64,000 nt of DNA, taken from NCBI RefSeq assembly GCF_000183425.1, contig NC_014759.1, positions 3,503,001-3,567,000 on the forward strand, given 5' to 3'. Both the position numbers and the translations under genes were made by a program. The number at the start of each line of letters is the position of its first letter. Positions within the stretch are counted from its first letter, which is position 1. Source of the stretch: Marivirga tractuosa DSM 4126 (lineage in GTDB: Bacteria > Bacteroidota > Bacteroidia > Cytophagales > Cyclobacteriaceae). Below, piece after piece: positions 1 through 9,600 of the stretch. Below the pieces are notes generated by a model. That model saw only the letters and a program-made list of their open reading frames with translations. It made no database searches and was not told where the DNA came from.

Positions 1-24
1 TGTTATTAGAAAATTATGTTTTGT

Positions 25-765
25 CTATTGAAACTGGAAATAAATAGAGACACTATTGGTAACCAATTCATTAATAGGGCTGCTGTAACTATTTTGCCTA
101 TCAAATAAAGCATTAGTCACACCTCTTGAAAAGCGGATTTCGGGAGAGAATTTAAATAATTCGTAATAGATATCGATTCCAAAACCTACCTCCAAAGCTA
201 GATTGAAGGTGTTGATTAATAAAACATCTTCGTTAATTTCAGATGGTCTTTTACCGCTCACTTCAAATGATGGCTTTACCCCTCCGACCATATAGGCTCT
301 GAAATTTTTTCTTCTTTGTGACTTGTACTTTAATAGAAGAGGTAATTCTGCATAAAATGCTTCTTTCTTTCCTTGGTAGGTGATTTCTTCAGCTTGATCG
401 TATGTATTATAGTTCAGTGTATATTGGTAAAGACCTACACCTGGCATTGTTCTAAAGTCTAAATATTGTGCAATTCTTAAGTTGAAAATAAAACCTACTG
501 TAAAGCCTGGTGTGCTTTGTGGAATTATAGAATGAAGGGAGTCAAATTCATTGGTAAGGAAAGCTTCGTTATACCTAACTTTCATATTAGCTGTATGTCC
601 CCCCAAATAAAATCCATAATGAATCAACTGTTCATCGTAGTTGGGAAGGTTCTCTTTCTCGTAATATTGAGCTGAAGCTTGAAAACTAAATAGTAGTCCT
701 AGAACGAATAAGATTACTTTATCCCCGTGTAAATTGAGCTTATTCCTAAAGTTAGCGGTTTGCAT
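25..765 (-). CDS. porT: PorT-family outer membrane protein of the type IX secretion system
   Basis: The 246-aa protein has an N-terminal signal peptide (basic/polar residues 1-16, hydrophobic [12 protein letters not shown], cleavage near QASA-Q) followed by beta-strand-rich sequence ending in alternating aromatic residues (SIYFQFQ), as in an 8-stranded outer membrane barrel. Length and the position directly downstream of ubiE match PorT, a protein needed for type IX secretion, and porT-ubiE adjacency is common in Bacteroidota. The start overlaps the end of ubiE by about 50 nt. No closer in-frame start is visible that keeps the signal peptide, so the two genes are probably translationally coupled. 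The family call rests on length, topology and context rather than a catalytic motif. Other T9SS-containing features of the window agree with it. Confidence 0.8.
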   Translation of the reverse strand: MQTANFRNKLNLHGDKVILFVLGLLFSFQASAQYYEKENLPNYDEQLIHYGFYLGGHTANMKVRYNEAFLTNEFDSLHSIIPQSTPGFTVGFIFNLRIAQYLDFRTMPGVGLYQYTLNYNTYDQAEEITYQGKKEAFYAELPLLLKYKSQRRKNFRAYMVGGVKPSFEVSGKRPSEINEDVLLINTFNLALEVGFGIDIYYELFKFSPEIRFSRGVTNALFDRQNSYSSPINELVTNSVSIYFQFQ

Positions 766-1436
766 ACAGTGTCTTTGAAGCCTAATTTATCCAAAATCGA
801 AGTGAAATCTTTTCCATCTGGAAATGACTTAACCGATTCAGGTAGATAAGTATAGGCTGCATTATCTTTTGAAATTGTTTTGCCTAAAGTAGGTAAGATA
901 TTTTTAAAATAGAAATTATAGAGCTGTTTAAACGGAAAGCTTTTAGGTTTGGAAAATTCCAATACCACCACTTTTCCGCCTGGTCTTAATACCCTAAACA
1001 TCTCTGCCAGTCCTTTTTCTAGATTCTCGAAGTTTCTTACCCCAAAAGCAACGATGATTGCATCAAACTTATTATCTTCAAAAGGAAGGTTTTCTGAATC
1101 ACCTGAAGTTAATGTGATTTTGTCATCCAGTTTTCTTTTCTTCAGTTTCTCTCTTCCGACACTTAACATGCCCTCGGAGATATCAACCCCTGTCACATGA
1201 TCAGGATTTAATTTCAAAGATTCGATAGCAAAATCACCAGTACCAGTTGCAATGTCCAAAATTTGCTTAGGCTGGATTTCTTTCAACAATTTGATTGCTT
1301 TCTTTCTCCAACGAATGTCTATTCCTAAACTTAGAAAGTGATTAAGGAAATCATATTTGTGACTGATGTTGTCGAACATATCCGCCACTTGTTGTTTTTT
1401 GCTAGATTCCTTGTCTTTGTAGGGTAATACTGTCAT
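714..1436 (-). CDS. ubiE: demethylmenaquinone methyltransferase (UbiE/MenG)
   Basis: This 240-aa class I SAM-dependent methyltransferase has the glycine motif [13 protein letters not shown] near residue 60, the family block around [20 protein letters not shown] near residues 28-47, and the C-terminal [13 protein letters not shown] block. It methylates demethylmenaquinone to menaquinone, the respiratory quinone of Bacteroidota. UbiE proteins are about 230-250 aa, so it looks complete. It overlaps the start of porT on the same strand, and the queA terminator lies upstream, so ubiE-porT is probably a separate transcript. The start [10 protein letters not shown] is the usual short N-terminal extension for this phylum. 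Confidence 0.93.
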   Translation of the reverse strand: MTVLPYKDKESSKKQQVADMFDNISHKYDFLNHFLSLGIDIRWRKKAIKLLKEIQPKQILDIATGTGDFAIESLKLNPDHVTGVDISEGMLSVGREKLKKRKLDDKITLTSGDSENLPFEDNKFDAIIVAFGVRNFENLEKGLAEMFRVLRPGGKVVVLEFSKPKSFPFKQLYNFYFKNILPTLGKTISKDNAAYTYLPESVKSFPDGKDFTSILDKLGFKDTVCKPLTLGISSIYTGIK

Positions 1437-1503
1437 CTGAAATTGGATTTGCTATTTATGTAGGTCTAACAGCGTGTATTGAAGAAATGTTTGTTTCGAA
1501 GAA

Positions 1504-1549
1504 AAATAAAACTGCCATGCATCAAAAATAGCACACAGCAGTTTTATTT
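1504..1549 (-). terminator. intrinsic terminator after queA
   Basis: A perfect 12-bp inverted repeat, AAATAAAACTGC (1504-1515) and GCAGTTTTATTT (1538-1549), flanks a 22-nt loop just past the queA stop. Read on the minus strand, the 3' arm continues into a U-rich tail. The long loop makes it less canonical than other terminators here. Confidence 0.55.
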
Positions 1550-1561
1550 CATTTGTTTTAA

Positions 1562-2608
1562 TTATATAATCAACATAGCATCCCCATAAGAAAGGAATCT
1601 ATATTTATGCTTTATCGCTTCCTGATACGCGTTCATTACATTGTCATATCCTCCAAATGCAGCTGCCATCATCAATAATGTAGATTCAGGCATGTGGAAG
1701 TTAGTTAATAATGCATTACAAATTTTAAATTCGTAAGGAGGGAAGATGAAACGGTCTGTCCAACCTTCATTCTCTTTCAAACGATTATTTGCAGTTACAG
1801 AAGATTCCATGGAACGCATAGCGGTTGTACCAACGGCACAAACTCTTTTCTTGCTATTTAAAGATTCATTCACCAATTCAGCAGTTTTCACCGGAACTTT
1901 AAAGTTTTCCGAATCCATTTTGTGCTTGGTTAAGTCTTCAACATCCACAGGACGGAAAGTACCTAAACCGATATGTAAAGTAATCGGGCTGGTTTTGATG
2001 CCTTTTAGCTCCATTCTTTTCAATACCTGTCGAGTAAAATGCATTCCTGCAGTTGGTGCTGCTACAGCTCCCACTTCTTCAGCATAAATTGTTTGGAACC
2101 TTTCTCTGTCGGCTTCCTCTACAGGTCTTTTAATGTACTTAGGAAGAGGAGTCTCACCCAAAGAGTCTACTAGTTTGTAGAAATCCTGGTCATCACCATC
2201 ATATAAAAATTTGATGGTTCTACCTCTTGAAGTAGTGTTGTCAATAACTTCTGCTACTAATTCACCATCTCCAAAGTAGAGTTTGTTTCCAACACGTATT
2301 TTTCGGGCCGGATCAACCAATACATCCCACAAGTGCATTTCTTTATTAAGTTCCCTTAAAAGGAATACCTCAATTTGAGCCCCCGTTTTTTCCTTGTTTC
2401 CATAAAGACGCGCAGGAAATACCTTGGTGTTGTTGGTCACCAAAATGTCACCTTCATCAAAGTAATCTACAATGTCTTTAAAAGTTTTGTGTTCAATTTC
2501 TCCGGTATCTTTGTGCAAAACCATTAGTTTTGCTAAGTCTCTGTCTTCTGCCGGATGTTGTGCCACTAATTTAAGTGGTAATTCGAATTTGAATTCTGAT
2601 AATTTCAT
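1562..2608 (-). CDS. queA: S-adenosylmethionine:tRNA ribosyltransferase-isomerase
   Basis: This 348-aa protein transfers the ribosyl part of SAM to preQ1 at the tRNA wobble position, making epoxyqueuosine. It starts with the typical [20 protein letters not shown] and carries the family blocks [14 protein letters not shown], the [10 protein letters not shown] segment in the middle, [10 protein letters not shown] and the C-terminal [18 protein letters not shown]. Length is that of the family and no lesion is seen. It stands alone on the minus strand between a terminator and a divergent permease gene; no other queuosine genes are in the window. Confidence 0.96.
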   Translation of the reverse strand: MKLSEFKFELPLKLVAQHPAEDRDLAKLMVLHKDTGEIEHKTFKDIVDYFDEGDILVTNNTKVFPARLYGNKEKTGAQIEVFLLRELNKEMHLWDVLVDPARKIRVGNKLYFGDGELVAEVIDNTTSRGRTIKFLYDGDDQDFYKLVDSLGETPLPKYIKRPVEEADRERFQTIYAEEVGAVAAPTAGMHFTRQVLKRMELKGIKTSPITLHIGLGTFRPVDVEDLTKHKMDSENFKVPVKTAELVNESLNSKKRVCAVGTTAMRSMESSVTANNRLKENEGWTDRFIFPPYEFKICNALLTNFHMPESTLLMMAAAFGGYDNVMNAYQEAIKHKYRFLSYGDAMLII

Positions 2609-2709
2609 ACTTAATATTACGGTATTAAGTGGTTAGATTTAAAAATTTAAGAGGGCAAAGTTAATAATAGTTTTTGTAAACTTGTAGCTTTATATTTTTA
2701 TATTTACAT

Positions 2710-3957
2710 ATGATTTACATTCATCTGCTTCTGGAGAGTTTTCGCTTTGCTTTAAGTGCCTTGCGAGCCAATTTATTGAGAACCATTCTTTCGCTACTTG
2801 GCGTTACTGTCGGTATTTTTTCAATCATTACGGTATTTACTTTGGTAGATTCATTGGAAAAAAACATTAAAGACAGTCTTAACTTTCTGGGTGACGATGT
2901 GGTGCGAATTGAAAAATTCCCCTGGATATTTGGTGAAAGTTATCCTTGGTGGAAATACGTGAATCGTCCGAAAGCACAATATAGTGAGTATCAGTTTCTT
3001 AAAAACAATTCGAAGGAAGCTAGTGCAATCACCATTTTTGCGGAAAGATTTGGTGTAACGGTAAAGCATGAAAGCAATAGTTTGAGCGGAGCAATTGTAT
3101 CGGGGATAGCCTATCAGCATAAGGACGTATTTGAGATTCCTGTTGAAAAGGGACGCTATTTTGGATTGCAAGAAATCGAGAAAGGAGCAAATGTAACCAT
3201 AATTGGTGCTGAAGTAGCTAAAACTTTATTTCCATCAAGTGATCCATTAGGACAAGAAATTAAATTGAGAGGCTTGAAATATAGGGTTATTGGTACGATG
3301 GAAAAGCAGGGAGCTAGTATAACGAATGCGCCTAGTGCTGATGATTTTTGTTATGTTCCCTATAATACCTTTTTTAAAATGTATTCAGGACAGGGCAACT
3401 TTGGAGTTGAATCTATAATTGCATTGAAAGGATATCCTGAAGATGAGGGCTTGAAAAATTTAGAGGGTGAAGTAACAGGCCTACTAAGACAGAAAAGAGG
3501 ATTGCGTCCTAGAGAGGATACAAACTTTGCAATTAATAGACCTGAAGCTTTTTCAAATTTCCTTGATTCAATTTTTGGAGTAATTACAATAGCAGGTTGG
3601 GTAATTGGTAGCTTTTCTATCTTAGTAGGTGGTTTCGGCATTGCTAATATTATGTTTGTATCTGTTAAAGAGAGAACCAATATTATTGGAATTCAAAAGT
3701 CACTAGGGGCGAAAAATTTCTTTATCCTGTTTCAATTTCTTTTTGAAGCAGTTTTCCTTTCGGTTTTAGGAGGATTGTTTGGGCTGTTCCTCGTTTATTT
3801 GTTAAGCTTTCTCTCTCTAGGAAGTTTAGAATTGACCCTTTCCTTGGGCAATGTAATACTGGGAGTTGGCGTTTCGGTTATAATAGGAACGCTCTCAGGA
3901 ATTGTTCCTGCTGGAATGGCCTCGAAATTAGATCCTGTAATTGCTATCCGTGCATAA
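2710..3957 (+). CDS. FtsX/MacB-type ABC transporter permease
   Basis: The 415-aa inner membrane protein has the MacB/LolE layout: one N-terminal transmembrane helix (LRTILSLLGVTVGIFSIITVFTL, residues about 22-45), a large periplasmic MacB_PCD-like domain (about 50-270) and a C-terminal FtsX domain with three helices (about 285-415). It includes the ERTNIIGIQKSLGAK coupling loop and ends in the usual DPVIAIRA. Such permeases work with a separate ATPase in export or lipoprotein release. No ATPase gene adjoins it, so the partner and substrate are unknown. The start MIYIHLLLESFRFALSALRAN is typical of Bacteroidota homologues. Confidence 0.88.
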   Translation: MIYIHLLLESFRFALSALRANLLRTILSLLGVTVGIFSIITVFTLVDSLEKNIKDSLNFLGDDVVRIEKFPWIFGESYPWWKYVNRPKAQYSEYQFLKNNSKEASAITIFAERFGVTVKHESNSLSGAIVSGIAYQHKDVFEIPVEKGRYFGLQEIEKGANVTIIGAEVAKTLFPSSDPLGQEIKLRGLKYRVIGTMEKQGASITNAPSADDFCYVPYNTFFKMYSGQGNFGVESIIALKGYPEDEGLKNLEGEVTGLLRQKRGLRPREDTNFAINRPEAFSNFLDSIFGVITIAGWVIGSFSILVGGFGIANIMFVSVKERTNIIGIQKSLGAKNFFILFQFLFEAVFLSVLGGLFGLFLVYLLSFLSLGSLELTLSLGNVILGVGVSVIIGTLSGIVPAGMASKLDPVIAIRA

Positions 3958-3985
3958 TTTTTTAATTCATATAAAAAGTAACTAA

Positions 3986-4519
3986 ATGATTAAATCTATT
4001 GGTTTAATATTTTTACTGTTTTTCCTAGTACAGGAACCAGTTTTAAAAAAGCAAAAACTAACTGATTATCTCAGTATGGATGTTTCTACTGAACTCAGAA
4101 CGATGACTCAGCAAGAACTTTCCGCTAAGTTTTTAGGGGCAAGAATTCCTGATGTAGCCATGACTGACGAACAATCAGCTGTCGAATTCACTATCACAGC
4201 CTCGCCTACTTTTTGGCAAGATGGTGATGTGGCACTTCTTAAGGAATTTTATGATGCCAGCATACCGCCTTTATTTCAAGAAATTGATTTTTCGCAAAAG
4301 GAATTGGTGGAATTAAATGAAAAGGAATTTGCTGCTTATCAGTTTGAAGGTAAACCGGATGTTGAAGGCAACCGCTCTGCTGAGAAACGCTATACTTACT
4401 TGCTTTACACCATTCATAGAAACGGCTTAGTCACTATTAGTTTTTCTTGCCCGCCATACTTGAAATCTAAGTGGAAGCCGATCGCTCAAAAAATGTTTGA
4501 AACCACTAAATTTCGGTAA
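3986..4519 (+). CDS. small exported protein of unknown function
   Basis: I do not recognise a named family. The 177-aa product begins with a short basic residue and a hydrophobic stretch (SIGLIFLLFFLVQE), suggesting export or an N-terminal anchor. The remainder is soluble and mixed alpha/beta, with a hydrophilic middle and the C-terminal segment TISFSCPPYLKSKWKPIAQKMFETTKF, which resembles small proteins that score a change over time or bind a surface. It lies 28 nt after the permease gene and just before tadA, so it is probably cotranscribed with both. Confidence 0.6.
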   Translation: MIKSIGLIFLLFFLVQEPVLKKQKLTDYLSMDVSTELRTMTQQELSAKFLGARIPDVAMTDEQSAVEFTITASPTFWQDGDVALLKEFYDASIPPLFQEIDFSQKELVELNEKEFAAYQFEGKPDVEGNRSAEKRYTYLLYTIHRNGLVTISFSCPPYLKSKWKPIAQKMFETTKFR

Positions 4520-4526
4520 ACATAAA

Positions 4527-4985
4527 ATGGAACTCACCGTTAATTCTGACGAGCACTTTATGAGGGAGGCTCTTCGTCAGGCTGAAATAGCCTATGAAGA
4601 AGGAGAAATCCCTGTTGGTGCTGTCGTGGTTTGTCAGAAAAAAATCATTGCAAAAGCTTACAATCAGACGGAAAGATTGAATGATGTAACGGCACATGCA
4701 GAAATGCTAGCAATTACATCAGCTGCCAATCATTTAGGTGGTAAATATCTGACAGATTGTACGCTTTATGTCAGTTTAGAACCGTGCGGAATGTGCGCTG
4801 GTGCACTGAATTGGTCACAAATTAGCGAAATTGTTTATGCTTTAGCAGATGAAAAAAGAGGATTTACTAAAATTAATCCCAATATGATTCATCCGAAAAC
4901 AAAAGTAAAAAGCGGCCTAATGGCTGCTGAAAGCAAAAAGCTGATCGATGATTTTTTTGCAAAGATGAGAAATAAGAAGAATTGA
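4527..4985 (+). CDS. tadA: tRNA-specific adenosine deaminase
   Basis: TadA converts adenosine 34 to inosine in tRNA-Arg(ACG). The 152-aa protein has the zinc deaminase motifs HAE (residues 57-59, Glu59 catalytic) and PCGMC (86-90, zinc ligands Cys87 and Cys90). I start it at the ATG at 4527 (MELTVNSDEHFMREALRQAE), because the in-frame ATG at 4497 lies inside the preceding gene and adds ten residues not typical of the family. Length fits TadA. The gene follows the small exported protein with a 7-nt gap and ends 38 nt before the superoxide dismutase gene. Confidence 0.92.
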   Translation: MELTVNSDEHFMREALRQAEIAYEEGEIPVGAVVVCQKKIIAKAYNQTERLNDVTAHAEMLAITSAANHLGGKYLTDCTLYVSLEPCGMCAGALNWSQISEIVYALADEKRGFTKINPNMIHPKTKVKSGLMAAESKKLIDDFFAKMRNKKN

Positions 4986-5023
4986 ATTTTTAATAAATGT
5001 TTAACCTATAATTTATAAATATT

Positions 5024-5629
5024 ATGGCTTTTGAATTACCAGCATTACCATATGCAAAAGATGCTTTAGAACCACATATAGATGCAAAAACTATGGAAAT
5101 CCACCATGGGAAGCATCACAATGGATATGTTACTAAATTAAATGGAGCTGTTGAAGGAACAGATATGGAAGGCAAGTCTTTAGAAGAATTGCTTAAAAAT
5201 AATAGTGACAACAAGGCTGTTAGAAATAACGGTGGTGGTCATTACAACCACTCATTATTCTGGACTGTCATGAGCCCAGACGGAGGCGGAGAGCCTTCAG
5301 GAGCTTTAGCTGACGCAATCAATGCAGCTTATGGGTCTTTTGATAAATTCAAAGAAGAATTTTCAAATGCCGCTGCAACTCGTTTCGGGTCAGGTTGGGC
5401 TTGGTTATGTGTTCACTCTGGTGGAAAAGTAGAAGTTTGTTCTTCCCCAAATCAGGATAATCCAATTATGCCGAATGTAGGCTGTGGTGGAACTCCAATT
5501 TTAGGTCTTGATGTGTGGGAGCATGCATACTACCTAAATTACCAGAACAGAAGACCTGACTATATCTCAGCATTTTTTAATGTAATTAACTGGGACGAAG
5601 TATCGAAAAGATATGAAGCAGGAAAATAA
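5024..5629 (+). CDS. sodA: superoxide dismutase, Mn/Fe family, Mn-like
   Basis: This 201-aa cytoplasmic enzyme disproportionates superoxide to oxygen and hydrogen peroxide. The four metal ligands are visible: His27 (in EIHHGKHH), His76 ([10 protein letters not shown]), Asp163 and His167 (DVWEHAYYL). GGHYNHS and the Gln in SPNQDNPIM are the pattern of Mn rather than Fe enzymes, though cambialistic activity cannot be excluded. Length is standard and the protein looks intact. A bidirectional terminator follows the stop, so the gene ends its transcript here. Confidence 0.95.
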   Translation: MAFELPALPYAKDALEPHIDAKTMEIHHGKHHNGYVTKLNGAVEGTDMEGKSLEELLKNNSDNKAVRNNGGGHYNHSLFWTVMSPDGGGEPSGALADAINAAYGSFDKFKEEFSNAAATRFGSGWAWLCVHSGGKVEVCSSPNQDNPIMPNVGCGGTPILGLDVWEHAYYLNYQNRRPDYISAFFNVINWDEVSKRYEAGK

Positions 5630-5652
5630 ATCTGAAATTTAAAGAAATTCAA

Positions 5653-5690
5653 AAAAGGCACTTTGCAGTAATGCAGAGTGCCTTTTTTTG
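5653..5690. terminator. bidirectional intrinsic terminator between sodA and the porP-like gene
   Basis: AAGGCACTTTGC and GCAGAGTGCCTT form a 12-bp stem with one G-U pair and a loop of about 5 nt. It is followed by seven T on the plus strand and preceded by a run of A that supplies a U tract on the minus strand. It sits between two convergent genes and probably ends both. Confidence 0.85.
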
Positions 5691-5692
5691 TT

Positions 5693-6610
5693 TTAAAAAA
5701 ACCTTCTTCCCAATCCCTGTCTGCCAAATAAAGCAAAATCAAGAGATACCATTAAGGAATGAGTGCCAAAGCCGATTAGGGCAGTGTTGTTAAGAGGTAA
5801 CTCGAAAGCATAGCCTAGTTTGAGTGTCTCACCTACTTTCATTTGTGTATTTAAGCCCACAGTTCCGAAATTTCTTAAAGAAGCACCCAGCCATATAATC
5901 TCATTTAGTAAAACTGAAGCATTTAGGTCAAGCGCATAGTTGTCTTGATCAATGTACATGAGCATCATAGAAGGCTTAAACTTGATGGAAAAAAGCTGAT
6001 CAAATACATAACCTGCACTCAGGTAATAATGCCTTCTATAGCGGGTACTTTCTGTGCCTCCGTCATTGACGGTAATATCAAATATTCGGGGGACAGATAA
6101 TCCAATGTAGTAATCCTTGCTCATATACCAGAAGCCTACTCCAAAGTTCTCCTTGGTTACATTTTGTTGTGGGTTTAAAAGTGCCACATCATCTACATAT
6201 TGTAGGGTCAGTCGGTCGTAATTATAATTGTAATTAACGATTCCGGCTTGCAAGCCCATGGAGAATACATGCCCAAGCGGAGTGGTGATTTTATAGGAAT
6301 AGGCAAGATTGAATTCTGTATTATTGTTGATGCCATAGGTATCATAAATAATGGTGCCTCCAATACCAACTTTATTCTTAAAAGCAGAGGATGTCACATT
6401 CAAGGTATTGGTAGTAGGTGCCCCATCAATTCCCAGCCACTGTGTTCTACTAATAGCGGTGGCGTTAAATATATCATTCACGCCAGTATAGGCAGGATTA
6501 ATCATCGCCTGATTAAAAAAGTACTGGTTATATAAAGGATCAAGTTGCGCACTTAAGCCTAAAGGAAAGCAAGCAAAAAGAACTACAATTATTCTATAAA
6601 TCTTTTTCAT
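5693..6610 (-). CDS. PorP/SprF family type IX secretion membrane protein
   Basis: The 305-aa outer membrane protein has a signal peptide (MKKIYRIIVVLFACFPLGLSA-Q) and the PorP/SprF signature just after it, DPLYNQYFFNQAMINPAYTG. Length and barrel-like alternating sequence match the family. PorP/SprF-like proteins are known to be needed for secretion or attachment of partners with type B sorting domains. The gene upstream on the same strand, 5 nt away, encodes exactly such a protein, so the two form a cargo/partner pair. Its stop abuts the shared terminator with sodA. Confidence 0.9.
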   Translation of the reverse strand: MKKIYRIIVVLFACFPLGLSAQLDPLYNQYFFNQAMINPAYTGVNDIFNATAISRTQWLGIDGAPTTNTLNVTSSAFKNKVGIGGTIIYDTYGINNNTEFNLAYSYKITTPLGHVFSMGLQAGIVNYNYNYDRLTLQYVDDVALLNPQQNVTKENFGVGFWYMSKDYYIGLSVPRIFDITVNDGGTESTRYRRHYYLSAGYVFDQLFSIKFKPSMMLMYIDQDNYALDLNASVLLNEIIWLGASLRNFGTVGLNTQMKVGETLKLGYAFELPLNNTALIGFGTHSLMVSLDFALFGRQGLGRRFF

Positions 6611-6615
6611 CTGAA

Positions 6616-9600
6616 TTATCTTTTAATAAGTAAAAAGCCACTGATCCTTTGGCTGCCATCACCTTTGTCGATTACATAATAGTAATTGCCGGTAATCAGC
6701 TCCTGGCCGCTGCTGGCAATACCTTCAAAAACATGGGTTGTATTATCGTAATTACTGATTTCAAATACTTTATTTCCAAGTCTGTTGAAAATGCTTACAG
6801 TATTATTTGGGAATAGACTTATGTTTTCAATGAAAAGCAGATCATGTCTTCCATCCCCGTTTGGCGTAATTAAATTATAGGTGATTAGCTGCGGTTCTTC
6901 CTCACTTATCACCTCTGCAATCACATTAAAGGAAAAGTCATTAATACTGCTGGTGACAGTTATGGTAGTGCTATTGAAGCCTACTTTTTTTGAATTAAGT
7001 GTAAGAGAAAACTGCTCCCATCCTCCTGCCGGTATGGATCCAGGTATGTTGGAAATAGTGAAAAGTGGGTTGTCAGTAGTGATATCTTCAATAATAAGCT
7101 CTTCTGTATCACTCAGGTTCTCTATCCCAAAAAGCCTTTCAATGTTTAGATTAAAACTTGTTTGTCCTAAATCTACATCCTCCTCAGAGATTACTATTCG
7201 ATTTGTGGAATTATCAGGGTTAGTGATAATGATTACAGCCCGGCCCCCCGATACAACGGCTCTTACATTGAATGAGAAAACCTCTTGGTTAGGGTCATTT
7301 GAGCGAATAGAAATTGTAGATTCGAATGCGCCTACCTGATCAGTGGATAAGCGTAAGTCGAATGAGTTGGACTGACCTGCTGAGATGCTTAACGGTAAAT
7401 TAATGCCTGAACTTGTGAATTTAGGACTGCTACTGCTTATTTCACTTATTAGGAGACTGGCAGTTCCTACGTTTAGAATCTCAAAAGACAAGCTTACATC
7501 ACTATTTTCATTCACTGTACCAAACTGGACTACTCCATTAATTAGTTCTGACCGCTGCCTCACCTCTATTTCAGGAGTTGGGAGTGGTACTATGGTTCCT
7601 GTTAAATTCAAGTTAAAAGAATTTTCATCACTATCATTGCTGCTGATAGAGAGCACATCATTCCAGCTTTGCACCACTGCACTGGAAAAGGTAAGGGTAA
7701 AATCTGCTGATGCCCCCGCTGCAATCGTGACCGGTAAGGTTATTCCAGTTATAGAAAAAGCAGTTCCATTGTTTAACTGAATGTCAGTGACTACTAAGTC
7801 CGCTGAACCAGCATTGGTAATGGTTAGCAACTGATCAGAAGCGTCATTTTGCACTAGATCAGCAAAGCTGATATTGTCATTGGAGGCTAAACTTACAGAA
7901 GCATTGTTGACCTCAATTTCTGGAGTCGGTGTTGGAATGATCGTCCCTGCTACATTCAGATTAAAAGGATTTTCATCGCTGTCATTGCTGCTGATAGAGA
8001 GCACATCATTCCAGCTTTGCACCACTGCATTAGAAAATGTGAGGGTAAAATCTACGGAAGCTTCTGCTGCGATAGTGGCGGGCAATGTTATTCCAGTGAT
8101 AGAAAAAGCAGTTCCATTGGTCAACTGAATGTCAGAGACTACTAAGTCAGCTGTTCCAGAATTAGAAATTGTGAGCACTTGATCAGAAGCGTCATTTTGG
8201 ATCAGGTTAGCAAAGCTGATATTATCATTTGAAGTTAAACTTTCCGAAGCATTGCTCACCTCAATTTCTGGAACTGGTGTTGGAATGATCGTCCCTTCTA
8301 CATTCAGATTAAAAGGATTTTCATCGCTGTCATTGCTGCTGATAGAGAGGATATCAGACCAGTTTTGCACTACTGCACTGGAAAATGTAAGGGTAAAACC
8401 TGCTGAAGCTCCCGCTACAATTGTGGCAGGTAATGTTATTCCAGTGATAGAAAAAGCAGTTCCATTGGTTAATTGAATGTCAGAGACTACTAAGTCAGCT
8501 GTTCCAGCATTGGTAATGGTAAGCACTTGATCAGAAGCATCATTTTGCACTAGGTCAGCAAAGCTAATATTATCATTAGAAGTTAAACTTACAGAAGCAT
8601 TGCTCACCTCAATTTCTGGAACTGGTGTTGGAATGATCGTCCCTTCTATATTCAGATTAAAAGGGTTTTCATTGCTGTCATTGCTGCTGATGGAGAGCAC
8701 ATCAGACCAGCTTTGCACCACTGCACTGGAAAATGTAAGGGTAAAATCTGCTGAAGCCCCGGCTGCGATAGTGGCGGGTAATGTTATTCCAGTTATAGAA
8801 AAAGCAGTTCCATTGTTTAACTGAATGTCAGAGACTACTAAGTCAGCTGTTCCAGCATTGGTAATGGTAAGCACTTGATCAGAAGGATCATTTTGCACTA
8901 AGTCAGCAAAGCTGATATTATCATTAGAAGTTAAACTTACAGAAGCATTACTCACCTCAATTTCTGGAACTGGTGTTGGAAGGACGATCCCTTCTACATT
9001 CAGATTAAAAGGATTTTCATCGCTGTCATTGCTGCTGATGGAGAGCACATCATTCCAGCTTTGCACTACTGCACTGGAAAATGTGAGGGTAAAATCAGCG
9101 GAAGTTTGTGCTGCGATCGTGGTTGGCAACGCTATTCCAGATACTGTAAAAGCAGTTCCATCAGATAGCTGAATATCAGAAATCACTAAGTCATCAGGTC
9201 CTGGATTATCAATAGTTAAGATTTTAGAGGTACTAGCACCTTCTACAATATCATCAAAATTAAGGGTGGCATTCGTAGCCAAATTAGTAGCGCCCTCAAA
9301 AATGTCTATTTCAGGTGTAGCAATATAATTGAAGCCTGTAATAGAAACGGTTCCGCCAGGAGTCGTTACTGTGATACCTGCTGTCGATCCTCCAGCTGGA
9401 ACTATGGCAGCTATTTCACTGTCAGAATTAAGGTTGAAGGAAGTTACATTTATTCCGGCAATCAATATAACACTTACGTTACTAAAGTCTGTTCCTTCGA
9501 TAATTACTGTTTCACCTGCCGTTGCTGAAGCAGGAGTGAAGGAATTAATCACAGGAGCGGGAATAAAGATAAAGTCGGACAAATTCGAAGTACCCCCAGG

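Noticed and set aside
7566..9306. Possible CRISPR or phage-type repeat array
   Set aside because: The repeats are 348 bp, in frame and without spacers; they encode protein domains.
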